This document shows positions 11,901 through 22,211 of a DNA stretch of 64,000 nt, one piece after another. A program made the position numbers and the translations under genes. Location of the stretch: positions 554,364,826-554,428,825 of the forward strand of contig CM077115.1 in NCBI GenBank assembly GCA_039619475.1, in the 5' to 3' direction. This DNA is from Icerya purchasi (lineage: Eukaryota; Arthropoda; Insecta; Hemiptera; Monophlebidae). The notes beneath the pieces were generated by a model. That model saw only the letters and a list, made by a program, of their open reading frames with translations. It was not told where the DNA came from and made no database searches. The stretch's first letter is position 1; each line of letters opens with the position of its first letter.

Positions 11901-14414
11901 AACTCTATGCAGTATCACAGCATTATGGACTATAGACATCACTCGATGTGCTGTAAATGTTCGATATTTTAACGTTATTTCAAGTGTTGTGCATATGCAT
12001 TAATATTACGCATACGTACACTACTATGATGCTTGCTGTTGTTTCACTTTTAATACATTTCGCTCGTTACCGACAAGTTCTACCTGAGAGTTCGATATCG
12101 TGACAACGCTGAATGAAGTTATTTTACAACGCGTAATTACCTTCAGAATCTAAACGCCACTGGGAATACCTTAATTTCACTCAAAAACCCGAATAATACG
12201 GTTAAAATACGGTTAAAATACGGTTAAAATACGGTTAAAATACGGTTAAAATACGGTTAAAATACGGTTAAAATACGGTTAAAATACGGTTAAAATACGG
12301 GCGTTCATTAAATTGAGGATGAAAATTGTTGAATTCCACCCAACGTTTTTTTAAAGCACGCAGAACATACACGATGAACTTTTGTGAACTACATTAATAC
12401 GTAAGAGTATTGAAAAAGGAGAAATATTGAACACGCTAAAAATTTTTTTTTTAGAACTCGTTCCAGAAATGCAAAAAAAAAATTCTCAGCGAAATAATTA
12501 TTACATCTCCTCATAAAGAGAGAAATACTAGAAAGAAGTTTTCCACGCGGCCTCCCGGGGGGGGATAAATTCATTATCAAACAGGAAACATACCGGGGAA
12601 AACATTAAAAAAACAGTATCAATCGGTCGTAACCTAACGTTGTGATGAAAAGGATCTCTGAAACCTTTGTGACGTTCCCGTTTTAGTGGAGGTTGCGATG
12701 CGAATTATCGTGAATTATAATAAATAAAGGTTCTAGATGAAACTAAATATAAATGTTTCAAGAACAGAATCAGCTGAAATTAGAAACGGTATTGGATAGA
12801 TTATTCATTTTAACCGAATAGGGGAAGCAGCTAACAAAGCCGACAACTGAAGCCAGTTGAATAGCTGTTAATACGGGTAACTGAAGGTAAAATTCTCTGT
12901 TGTGAGACCCACAACTTATTTAAAATAATAAAAAAAATAAATTAAGTTACTATGGCGGATGAGTAAGTAATAAACCAGCTAATTGATATACAATGTCCTG
13001 AAAATAAAATAAGGTAAACTATACAGAAACCAACCCTCTACCAGAGTATATTGACGGTGCTTCCTTACGTCGAAGGTAATGCGAAAATTCTGCGATGAAA
13101 TCGGATAATAATCTTTAGCACGCTTATTTTCATTTTGTCAAGAATAGCATGATCAATGATAGCCGACTCTTCTGTAAGAATTATGAAGGACTTTTTTCCA
13201 AAAATTTCAACGCGAATAACAAAGTATAATAAATAACAAAAACAGACACGAGAAAAAAAAAAAGAAAAATGAAAATTAATTATTTTTGTAAAAATTTTTA
13301 TTTGAATTCGGTTAGTTTGTGGGGTAACGTTTAAAAGAATAAAACTTTTCAGAAAAATGTGTTCGTTAATTTAAAAAGAAAATATTTCCAAAGTTCGACA
13401 TGACGTCAGAAATTGAGCGCATTTTTAGTGCATTGGGGTGAGTATGCAAACATCACTTATAAAAAGCAATTAGTTCAAGAAAACAAATCATCCTACACAT
13501 ACGTCACTGTAAAGTTTGATGATAAAAGTTGTGTAAACAAGTGCACGAAACAGCGAACAAAAAAGTTAATACATTAAAAGTGAAAAATAAAGGCAGTCGA
13601 ACTTTTTATTTACAACTTTGGAAAATTTTTAAATATGTTTTTATTTGTTAATGTTCGAAATAGGCGTGTTAAAAAATCAAAATGTACTTATTTATACATA
13701 TATAAGTATATTATTATTTTTTTTAAGAGCAAATATTGCAGAAAAATTAATCAAGCCACTTTGACAGGTTATTATCATTATGTAAGTCGTCCTTCGCCGC
13801 GCGCACACACACACACACACACACGCACACATGTACATCCTCGATGGGGTTATAACGTAGATAAAAGTTGTAAAGCGCGGAAAATTGGAAAATCAAAAGT
13901 ATTTAAACAGACATTTACCGGTACTGTTTTAATCAACAAACGCCACTGTATTATATAGTGCAGGGGGGTATTTGTAAACAGCGACCTTTAGTTTAATTAA
14001 ACTATTAATTACGCATGCAGTTTTTGCTGTTTCATCTACTGCTTGCGTATACCGAAGAGATTTCCAAGCGATAAATACTGGAAACAAAAGCATTTTTTAA
14101 TTAATGAAAAATAATCAGTTTAAAGCTTAGTAGGAACTGATGCGAATTGCCGATATTACGCAAAGGCAAGAAAAAAAAAAAAATCAATGAGCTCGTGGTT
14201 TATTTATTTTTGTAAGGCGTACACAATTACAATTAATTAATAATTTACAAAACTGGTAATGACATCGATCAGATCCGTTCGTATTTTACAACCTATAAAT
14301 CTGCTTTGAAAGGCCGTAAAGAAAAAAGGAATGCACGCGATAAAACCGAATCTATTATCGACTCAAACAGTAATAATAAATAACCCGAATTTAGCTAACG
14401 ATCGCACGATCAGC
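11901..14414. other. No gene seen apart from an 11-bp tandem array
   Basis: AT-rich sequence holding the array at 12195-12300, an (AC)n run at about 13802-13824 and several A-runs. The open frame at 13635-13958 reads through the AC repeat (HTHTHTRTH) and has no protein-like features outside it. Confidence 0.55.
12195..12300. repeat. 11-bp tandem repeat array, about 9.5 copies
   Basis: The unit ACGGTTAAAAT is repeated without visible variation; TACGG recurs at exactly 11-base spacing from 12197 to 12296. The array ends abruptly at GCGTTC. Lack of divergence implies recent expansion. No coding role is evident. Confidence 0.97.
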
Positions 14415-14427
14415 TTTTAATACCAGT
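14415..14427 (+). repeat. Left copy of a 13-bp direct repeat flanking the palindrome
   Basis: TTTTAATACCAGT occurs here and again at 14841-14853, bracketing the palindrome. It may be a target-site duplication or a microhomology used in template switching. Confidence 0.8.
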
Positions 14428-14459
14428 ATGTATTATTTCTTCCTGTAATCGTTTGTTTC

Positions 14460-14842
14460 AATGATATTATAAGTTATGTATTTTTAAACCTTAATTTACG
14501 TTACAAAGTTATAGTTTTAAATATTACACGGACACAAAGTACCTTTTAATTCGTTAAAACATACAACATTTATTTATATTAAATTATTACTTAAAATAAA
14601 AGTTACAGACATTATTATTCACAAAAAATATATATAAAAATTCGTCCTACCGGAGGACGAATTTTTATATATATTTTTTGTGAATAATAATGTCTGTAAC
14701 TTTTATTTTAAGTAATAATTTAATATAAATAAATGTTGTATGTTTTAACGAATTAAAAGGTACTTTGTGTCCGTGTAATATTTAAAACTATAACTTTGTA
14801 ACGTAAATTAAGGTTTAAAAATACATAACTTATAATATCATT
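14460..14842. repeat. Perfect inverted repeat, 189-bp arms, 5-base loop
   Basis: The left arm 14460-14648 and the right arm 14654-14842 are exact reverse complements by eye, separated only by ACCGG at 14649-14653. The centre reads CGTCCT-ACCGG-AGGACG. The symmetry stops at 14459/14843. Such a palindrome would extrude as a cruciform or, if transcribed, fold into a 189-bp RNA hairpin. It carries no open reading frame of note. It may be a very recent fold-back duplication or an assembly or amplification artefact; the flanking 13-bp direct repeat favours a template switch or insertion event. Confidence 0.95.
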
Positions 14843-14853
14843 TTAATACCAGT
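14841..14853 (+). repeat. Right copy of the 13-bp direct repeat
   Basis: Identical to 14415-14427. It overlaps the last two bases of the palindrome's right arm. Confidence 0.8.
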
Positions 14854-14884
14854 TCCAATAGGCAACATTTTAAATTGAGCTAAG

Positions 14885-15260
14885 ATTACAGGGTTTTTTT
14901 TTCTTTTTTTTTTCTATCTTTTTTTTGTGGGCGCGCCAGCGACATTGACCCGACAACAGGAAAAGCTAAGCTGAAAAACTAAATAGCTAGGCGGTCCGAA
15001 ATGGACGCAACAAAGGACAGCAGTGCAGACACCACAACAGAACATGAAGGAAAGGAGAGAATAAAGGAAGCGTTATAGGGAGTAGGGAGACCTAATGTCA
15101 AGAGCCGGTCGTATAAAAGGGAGCGTTCATTACGAAGAGCAGGACACTCGAAGAAAATGTGATCAGCATTACATGTACGAGGAGGATCACAATCGTGAAG
15201 AGAAAATTAATGAGATGGAGAAAAGCGAGAGGATTGGAGGAGAGAATGATTGATCCAATT
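14885..15260 (-). pseudogene. 3' end of an RNase H-type LINE, zinc-knuckle region and poly(A)
   Basis: On the minus strand, about 15200-15100 translates with frame changes to CNADHIFFECPALRNERSLLY. This matches the C-terminal Cys-His knuckle block of the LINE at 5761-6851 (CDPDHIMFEC). Downstream on the minus strand the sequence runs through a GC-rich 3' UTR (GTCGCTGGCGCGCCCAC) into an A-rich tail, seen as T-runs on the plus strand at about 14890-14930. The RNase H core is not present, so only the last few hundred bases of the element were inserted or survive. The copy adjoins the palindrome at 14460-14842 and its flanking repeat. Confidence 0.7.
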
Positions 15261-16260
15261 ATAATTCAGTTATTTTCATTAGCCGTGTATTCACTTGAAC
15301 GCTCCAATAAAAAGTTACACTCTATGATATATATTTTTTTATTGTTTTTCATTTAATTCAGCTAGCGACTAATTAACTACCACCGTTAAATCAGAGGTTG
15401 TTCGTTAAAATTGCGGTGATAATTAATCGGAATACTGCTTCTTTCTTTTTTTTTTTGAACTTTTCTTTCTTTATTGTTTTTTTTCCTCTCATAGAAATTC
15501 TTATTACATTACTGTATTTCTCTTTCATATATTCATAATCAAATTTTCCGTAACAGTTTGTCACTAAGGTTTTAAATATATGTAAAAATATTGATGGGAA
15601 TATATTATTTGAACATACAATTAAATTTTAAAATACTGATTTTACTTAATATCCTTTTTAAAAAAAAAAAAACAAAAACAAAAACAAAAACAAAAAAAAA
15701 ACGGTCATTCTTTACGCTATAATATGTAACCGGCCTTCTTAATTACAGGTGGCATGAAAAATGTTATGAAAATAAAAACTGCATATTAAACATCATCCAG
15801 CGTAAACGACATTAGAATAAAACTAATAAAAATCATCCGTATATTTTTAACGTTACTTCTGCTAATGTTTTTTTTTAATTCTATTTTCTAATGTTGGGGG
15901 AAAGTATTTTTTGTTTTTAATTTGGAAAAAAAAAAAAAGCAAAAATAAAAGAGGAATCAAAGTAGCGCTATATTAAATATCAGTGAACGGAATGAAAACT
16001 TTAACAATAGAAAGTATTTGTGACATTTTGTTGTCTTTAGACGCCAATTAACTTCGGGGTACACGTGTCCAATCCAGAAATCCTCCATCCAAATCCCGTA
16101 TTTTTTTTTTCCCTTACAAATTAAACTGCAATAGGTTTTATTACGCCGTATTATTATGGAAAATGACAGTGTACGCCCCTGATGAGTTTATATAATATAA
16201 ATTTATGAGGAAAAATATTAAATTTATATAACATTAAAATTAACAGATTAGAATTTTTAA
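15261..16260. other. AT-rich DNA, no gene seen
   Basis: Contains a CAAAAA-type repeat at about 15659-15704 and several T- and A-runs. No coding region is supported. Confidence 0.6.
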
Positions 16261-16268
16261 CCAGTGAG
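16261..16268 (+). repeat. Left 8-bp target-site duplication of the hAT MITE
   Basis: CCAGTGAG occurs immediately before the element and again at 16562-16569. Eight-base duplications are the hallmark of hAT transposition. Confidence 0.93.
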
Positions 16269-16561
16269 CATGGGCGTCGCCAGCGGGGGGCAGGGAGGGG
16301 CAGCTGCCCCCCCTGGAGCCTTGAAAATTTTTAATCAACTGGCATTGATGAGTATTCGTAGGCGCGTAGTCATAGACAATTTGGAAAACTTATGTTTTAA
16401 TTAAGATTTTATTCTTGTTTAATGAAATGTTAAGCCTTTACAACTTATAAATTTTATTTTTCCTATAACTCAAATCCTCTTTCTATCATCTTGCCCCCCC
16501 CCCCCCGGTGGCTGGTAACTCATCTTGCCCCTCCCTGGCTCATCGACTGGCGACGCCCTTG
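16269..16561. mobile_element. hAT-type MITE, 293 bp, complete
   Basis: The terminal inverted repeats read CATGGGCGTCGCCAG at the left and, reverse-complemented, CAAGGGCGTCGCCAG at the right (14 of 15 match). They are bracketed by perfect 8-bp duplications CCAGTGAG. The subterminal regions are G/C-tract rich and include a GGGGCAGCTGCCCC palindrome (about 16295-16312) and a long C-run (about 16494-16506). There is no coding capacity, so this is a non-autonomous element mobilised by a hAT transposase encoded elsewhere. The exact duplication and well-matched ends suggest a relatively young insertion. Confidence 0.93.
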
Positions 16562-16569
16562 CCAGTGAG
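16562..16569 (+). repeat. Right 8-bp target-site duplication of the hAT MITE
   Basis: CCAGTGAG, identical to 16261-16268. Confidence 0.93.
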
Positions 16570-18275
16570 GTATAATTTCGACTTGTAATAATAATTAAAT
16601 CTTCATCCTTTGTGATACGTTACCTCTTCATGGTGGACACTCAAATTAATTTTTAAATTCCCGGTTTTCCTGATCTAAATCCTTCTCATTTCTTGATTAA
16701 TAGAATCGTACAAAAAGAAGAACGGAATTTTTTCCGATTACTATTGATAATATTTGACTGCCGCATCATACTTGTTATACGAATAAAACGAAACTTGGTA
16801 GTTTAGTTTATTCTTCAGTGTGAAGTACATTAAAAAATGAATTTACTTTTCGCTTCAAATGATTTTTTTTTAATACAAATATCGCGTTTTTGGCTATTTT
16901 TAATAATTTTTCCAGTTTTAAAAGAAAATCCCGTTCCCCCCCCCCCCGCGCGTTTTTATTTTGATCGGAGAAATCGTTCTGATCGATTCAAAATGTGTTA
17001 TATATTAGTTATGCAAGTTTTTTTTTTTTGAAAAAAGATTTAATACAGTACAACATAAAGTTGTCCGGACTGTGTTTATTGATATAAAAATTTATTTCAT
17101 AACAATAATTTAAATGTTATTCCACTTTTTATTTTTATCTCTACATATAAAATAATTTTTCTCGATTGCAATGAAAACGAATTATTTCAGAATGCAGGAA
17201 TCAACAAAAAAAAAAAAAATGTCTTTTACCGTAGGAAGAAACATGTAAAGAATAATGGAGAAAAATTTTCTTTTTTTTTTTTTTTTGTATAATTAAATTA
17301 TATATTACATACGAGGATATAATAAAAGTTGAAAAATATATCTGTCTGTCAGTCTCGCCGCGATAAAATATTAAATAGATTTTGATACAACTGTTCACGG
17401 TTAATTGCAGTTATTTACGGAACAGATTTTAGCATGTAATTTATTGCGTTATGTTAAAATAGGGGGAGGGGGTGTGAACAATGTTTTGGCTTTAGTGATC
17501 ATAAACGATCAAAGAAAGCTCGCATGCACAAATACATTCCCAAGTGCATGCTACGATGATTTTTGCTGACGAAGGAGTTGTTCACCGCGGAACCACCGTG
17601 AATAGTATTTTCTATGGAGGAGTGCTTCTACGCTTGCGTGAATCTATTTGCCGTAGATGACTTACCAAGTGGAAGCATGGCTAGCTCCTACCATCATGTT
17701 AACGCTCACGGTTACATGTCGATTTTAATTAGAGAATTTTTGGGAAAAAAAATTTTACGAAACGGTACCTTACCCCTCGTTCTATATGATCTTATAGAAG
17801 AAAGTTGTCTCTGTAATGTGTCTTTTTTTTTTTTTTTTCAATGAACTTTCTAATTACCGTAGAACGCATACAATAAGAATAGTTCACGTACTTTTTGATC
17901 CCCGCTCGCGTAATTTAATAAATAAAATACAAAATTAACCGATGTGGTTCGGAGTCGCATTAATCGTGGTCATTTTAAAATAAGTAATGCAGTGTTATCC
18001 TCTACCAACATTTACTTTGTTATTATTTACAATATATTTTACACGACGAATTATTCACTACGTTAACACCGATGACAGTGAAAAATAATTAACAATTAAA
18101 TGATACACATTACAAGAAAATTATAGCGGGGTATTTCAACTGGAATAATCGACTATATTAATTAGCCGCACGCGGCATACAGATTAAACTGAACACTGTT
18201 TAACCCGTACAATTAAACGCACAGGTATGCGAAATTGAACAAATTAAATAAACTGCGAACGTTTTAAAAACTTAC
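16570..18275. other. No gene firmly seen; possible intron of the minus-strand gene
   Basis: AT-rich with C-, T- and A-runs. A plus-strand frame at 17614-17844 (76 codons) ends in a T-run and has no recognised domain. If the exons at 18276-19274 are real, this stretch would contain their downstream intron and further exons, which I could not pick out. Confidence 0.4.
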
Positions 18276-18321
18276 GTACATCAACGGGTGCATCTAATAC
18301 CATATCATCTGCACTGGTCGA
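18276..18321 (-). CDS. Candidate 46-nt host exon (third visible exon)
   Basis: On the minus strand a good polypyrimidine tract and acceptor (TTTTGTTTTTAG) precede 18321, and a consensus donor (GTAAGT) begins at 18275. The 46 bases between read STSADDMVLDAPVDV plus one base, entering in phase 0. This matches the phase at which the exon at 18402-18482 ends, and there is no stop. Both splice sites being near-consensus around such a short open segment is the strongest evidence for a host gene in the window. The protein family is not recognised. Confidence 0.5.
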
Positions 18322-18401
18322 CTAAAAACAAAACAGAAAAAATTTAATTAACTACTTCAAATCGATAATTATTACAGCGAATATTTTATAATTTAAATTA
18401 C

Positions 18402-18482
18402 CAATTTACAACGAACGTAATCTTTTGCAATTTTACGAATGATTCTATCTAGCATGTCTTTAATGGTGTTCGCATTGCTCCG
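18402..18482 (-). CDS. Candidate 81-nt host exon (second visible exon)
   Basis: The minus-strand reading is RSNANTIKDMLDRIIRKIAK plus DYVRCKL (27 codons), a helical, charged segment. It ends at a donor-like G|GTAATT. The start is placed after an AG following the (TA)n tract, giving phase 0; that acceptor is weak because the tract before it is TA, not pyrimidine-rich. The end phase is compatible with the exon at 18276-18321. The upstream candidate exon (18989-19274) ends in phase 1, so it does not join directly; an unseen exon or another boundary would be needed. Function unknown. Confidence 0.4.
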
Positions 18483-18484
18483 CT

Positions 18485-18486
<2 letters not shown>

Positions 18487-18532
<46 letters not shown>
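18487..18532. repeat. (TA)n microsatellite
   Basis: About 20 uninterrupted TA units, followed by variant TAGATA steps to about 18565. It lies directly upstream (minus-strand sense) of a candidate exon. Confidence 0.95.
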
Positions 18533-18535
<3 letters not shown>

Positions 18536-18737
18536 TATAGATATATATATATATAGATATAGATATGTTACAGTGAATTCCTACATACATCCCATCTTGT
18601 AGCGTAAGCCTTTTATTAACCACTGAATATACAAATGTCTACGCCCCCTTATAAATATCGTTGCAAGATGTACAGATTTGTTAATTTTTTTAATTAATTC
18701 CATTAGATTAGACTTTACATTTTTAATAACTATAAAC

Positions 18738-18980
18738 GTAAGTTATAACAAATTACTAATTGCAAAAAACAAATTTAAGTATAAAATGATTGCTTACTTA
18801 GAAATGTTTTCGGGTATAACCCATCATCAGCTAAAAACACAATATATGTGGATATTTGTTTCTGATCACATATATTGTGTTTTTAGCTGATGATGGGTTA
18901 TACCCGAAAACGTTTCTAAGTAAGCAATCAATTTATACTTAAATTTGTTTTTTGTTAATTAGTAATTTGTTATAACTTAC
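18738..18980. repeat. Inverted repeat, about 113-bp arms, 16-base loop, with hammerhead-like motif
   Basis: The left arm 18738-18850 and right arm 18867-18980 are near-perfect reverse complements, with a few mismatches and one indel, around the loop 18851-18866. The arms end at GTAAGTTATAAC and its complement. The right arm reads CTGATGA at 18887-18893, a GGGT-TAT-ACCC stem, then GAAA at 18906-18909; the left arm carries the same on the other strand with a single base change in the GAAAACG block. The structure sits just downstream of the donor of the candidate exon at 18989-19274, so it may be intronic. It resembles a fold-back MITE, but no target duplication was identified. Confidence 0.9.
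18881..18922 (+). ncRNA. Hammerhead ribozyme-like motif (unproven)
   Basis: Core boxes CTGATGA (18887-18893) and GAAA (18906-18909) flank a 4-bp stem GGGT/ACCC with a 3-base loop. TTAG (18883-18886) can pair with CTAA (18916-18919) as stem I, and AAC can pair with GTT (18909-18914) as a 3-bp stem III followed by a U-H-type cleavage position. Two features argue against activity: an extra U (18894) at the base of stem II, and a stem III with no loop, which could fold only as a dimer. Dimer-type hammerheads with very short stem III are known in satellite DNAs and retrozymes. This is an inference from pairing, not a demonstrated ribozyme. Confidence 0.35.
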
Positions 18981-18988
18981 TACATTAC

Positions 18989-19274
18989 CTGTAATTAACA
19001 ACCAGGATGTTAAAAGATTCTTTATTAAACCATAAACGTGTTTACTGACACACTCGACCACGATAAGCGGATCGTTATTATTCTTCAGCTGCGAATTGAT
19101 GAATTTTAAACATTGATTAAAAGCGGACTGCGCAATTACCAGACACGCTATTTTATAATCCGCCACCCCTAATCTTACGTGTGAAAATGGTAGCACATCT
19201 TGAAATTGCAGGTTACCTGTCGAGCGAAAAAAATCGCCATACTGACAGTTTGTGCTACCTTGAAATTTGCGCAT
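18989..19274 (-). CDS. Candidate first coding exon of an unidentified host gene
   Basis: ATG at 19274 is preceded by an in-frame TAA nine bases upstream and has a purine at -3. The frame stays open for 95 codons to a donor-like ACAG|GTAATG at 18988, ending in phase 1. The protein begins MRKFQGSTNCQYGDFF and includes LPFSHVRLGVADYKIACLVI and SKHVYGLIKNLL. It is hydrophilic to mixed, looks helical, and is not low-complexity, unlike chance frames in this AT-rich DNA. I do not recognise the family. Downstream candidate exons lie at 18402-18482 and 18276-18321. An alternative is that the boundary is an acceptor, since the same bases also read TTAATTACAG, or that this is a pseudogene fragment. Confidence 0.45.
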
Positions 19275-20695
19275 TTTAATTTAATTCACCGGACCTCGTA
19301 CAGGGCAAAAGCAGATTAAACATTAAAACTACACTAAATGCCTTTTTCTCGGCATCGGATTTTCGATTTTACAGATACGCCGTGGTTATGAACGAATTCG
19401 TTCTTCGTAATTATTCGGTGATGCTATTTTTAAAATTTCAACTTTTATTCCATTATTTGATATATCGAATGTTTCCTTGTATTTTGCATATAGCGAATAT
19501 TGTGTGAATGGCAATATGCCCCATGATAAATTTCCAAGTTCATGAAACATAAATTTGTATAATGAGAACGTTCCCCTTTTTTTTCTTAAATACTCGGCGA
19601 GTTTTTTAAACTTTTTTTTTCCTTTTTTTGAAAAGTTGTCCAAATAGAAACCAAGAATCAAAGATAACTATGTAAAGGAGAAAGAGAAAGATTAGATTCT
19701 AATTCATACGGGCAAGGAAGAAATGAGAACTCGGCTAAAGCAGAAACAACATCCGATGAAGGAAGCAAAAGTATTATATCTATATATATATATACATATA
19801 GGATGTACACAGTAAGAGATAGGGAAGTTATCGTGAAACAATATACATCAGACATTTTATCTCGGCCAGGATGCTAAATGTCAAACAAATTCTATTTACG
19901 ATTAAAGTTTCAGGGATGCCAACACGGTCCCACCGTGGCTGTCTAATTTTTGGTTATTTTTCTTTTTGCAGTGTAATATAACTGAATTTAATTATATTTT
20001 TAATTAGCGTTATATTTATAGATGACATTGAGTTCCCCTATTTATTTTGTTTTTGAATCTGTTTCAGTGAAACTTCATAAAGTATAAACTTTTTCTAGTT
20101 TTTAGTTTCGTTCATTTTAGCATAGTTTAGATTTAATCTTAAAAATTTAATTTGCATTTGAAGGTGATATTGCGTTTTCTTTTTCTTTTTTCTGTTTTAT
20201 TCTGTTTTAGTCGTATTTCATAAAGTCCTATTTTTTTTTCTTTTTTTTTTTAGCTTTTACTCATATTCATTTTAAGTATAGTTAAACTTTAATCTCTAAA
20301 ATTCGATTCATTGTAAAGTTTCTTCACCAATAGCATTTCGAATTTTATAACAGTATTAATAATACTTTAAATTGGAATTATAAATGTTTGTATCCATTTT
20401 CTGTCACTTTATTAAATATATATAAACACACGCATTACAGAAAATTATAGTTATAAAAAATATAAAATATGACCGACATGTTTCAGAGTTACATTCTCTC
20501 CATATTTATAGCAATAATAAATAAAGTTAAAAGTACATAAACGATATCGTATGTGTTTTCCTTACAATCTAGTTAGACACAATAGTTAAAAATAAAAGTC
20601 GACAAAGTAAATATTAAAATCTGGAATACGTCTAGTTTTTTTTTGTTTTTTTTTTTTTTTTTGTCTTTTGTGTTGTGTTCGAATATTAAGGGGAG
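19275..20695. other. No gene seen
   Basis: AT-rich with T-runs (for example 20229-20253, 20637-20662) and a short TA repeat near 19778-19799. It could include the promoter of the minus-strand candidate gene starting at 19274, but no core promoter element is distinctive. Confidence 0.5.
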
Positions 20696-22211
20696 ATGCT
20701 GCTTTAGAAGATCAAAAAAAATCGATTTTTTTTTTGATTCTCTAAATCGATAATGAACTGTCCGAGAATGTATTCACAAAGTCGCAGATGTCAATTCGAA
20801 GTACTTCTGGAGATATAAAGCGAAAAGGAGCTTCGAACAGGTGTACACACATTCAGCCAGGCTCGGGCGCTCTTTCCGACCTTGTATCTTCTACTCCGTT
20901 ATAACAACAGTTATCTGTGCACGTGTTTCTACTTTGAACTTCTGTTCAGCTAGGCTCAGGCACTCTCGCCGCCTTCTGTCGGTAAGAAGCAGCTAACGGA
21001 AGGTTTCATGGAAAAGTTGACAATTTATTATGGTTTGACAATAAGAAAAAATATTGATTATGTTCGAGAATTGAAAAAAGCTGCGATAGCGATGCTAGAT
21101 CATTATCCGCAGACAAATCCCCTCGACACAATTGTCCAACCGGAATCGATAGTTGATGTGAATGGCGCAAAGCTGAAAGCACCAATCAACTACGATCTTT
21201 TAAGCAGCATGCTCGATTGATTGACGAAAAAAATTGAGAAGTACGTTCGTCCGATTTATGAAGTATTTAGCGAGATGTTTTTAGGCGGGCACATGCAAAA
21301 TTCAAACGAGTCGTTCAACTTAATGGTCTGGCGCATCAGTCTGTGAAACACTTTCATTCCGACCACAAAAAGTCGTTGAAATAGCTGCTTACTTGGCTGC
21401 AGGTATGTTCAACTAAGGATATTCAGCGATTTTGAATACCATGCAGTTGCTGCATTTGAACATTGGTCAGCAATGCAAAATGTTTGCTGATACCGCCGAC
21501 GCGCAACGGATGAAAGGGGAAACAGGCGCCAGTCACTTAGCACCACTAGGGCTCGTACTTACGGCTTGTAGACTCAAACAAGTGCATCAGAACGAGTTCT
21601 TTGAGAATGGAGGACTACCGCGTATGGTGACCAGGAATAAAGCTGATTAGCCGATCATCATTAGCGTAAGAAACAAAGATTTATACTTTCTCCTCGAATT
21701 TCCATTTTTTCGATTTTTCTGAATTGGCAGGTGCGATAGCAAAAATTGACTTAAACAGTTTTGAATTCTCGTCTATGTAAACTAACAAAATTGTTAAAAG
21801 AGTATTTTTAGAGATCTTTTACATAACATAAAGTAATTATTTTTTTGTTGAAAAAACACTTTTTTCTTTTCAAGCCTAAAAAAGTCATAACTTTTCAATT
21901 ATTTTTACTTTTTTTTTTTAGTTCACCCGGAAGAAAAACGAGTGATAATTGGAAATTTATTTGGATGTTTGTGACAAGAATTACGAATTGCATCTTTCCC
22001 GCCAATTACGGACTACAGTAGCAAGATGTTCTAGGACAAATTGCTCCGCAGTTTATTATTATATCTGCTTAATACAAAATTATTTACACACTTCAAATGC
22101 GTAAGGAAATATACTCTAAAGAGTTCCCTGGGCTAAGTTGTTTTTTTATCTTCCGAAAGAAAAAATAAAAATCCTCAAAAAAGAGCTTTTTTAGATCTTC
22201 TAAAGCAGGAT
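20696..22211. mobile_element. Mutator-like DNA transposon remnant with terminal inverted repeats
   Basis: ATGCTGCTTTAGAAGATC at 20696-20713 matches the reverse complement of 22194-22211 at 17 of 18 positions. Both ends are followed inward by A/T-run sequences. Between them lies a decayed transposase-like gene (20985-21650). The 1.5-kb size and the partial coding content suggest a deletion derivative of an autonomous element. No clear 8-10 bp target duplication is visible beyond the ends, so the true termini could extend a few bases further (the left flank AAGGGGAG and right flank TGAAGC do not match). The superfamily is inferred from the transposase similarity. Confidence 0.72.
20985..21650 (+). 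pseudogene. Decayed Mutator-like transposase-domain protein, C-terminal part
   Basis: An intact start-like stretch at 21008 reads MEKLTIYYGLTIRKNID, then DHYPQTNPLD. After frame changes come PIYEVFSEMFLGG and NSNESFNLMVWRI (about 21250-21330), EIAAYLAAGMFN (about 21380-21413), and GYSAILNTMQ...NIGQQCKMFADTADAQR (about 21417-21510). The order YYGLAIR, HxxxT, then NESFNxLVWR, then EIAAxLAAGxFNxG is what I remember of proteins annotated as Mutator-like transposase domain-containing in aphids, other arthropods and cnidarians. Stops and shifts at about 21219, 21340 and 21414 kill the frame. It sits centrally between the terminal repeats at 20696 and 22211. The family name is from memory and needs a profile search. 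Confidence 0.68.

Noticed and set aside
18393..18623. 76-codon minus-strand frame with an Ile-Tyr run
   Set aside because: The middle is translated (TA)n. Only the last 27 codons are kept as a candidate exon.
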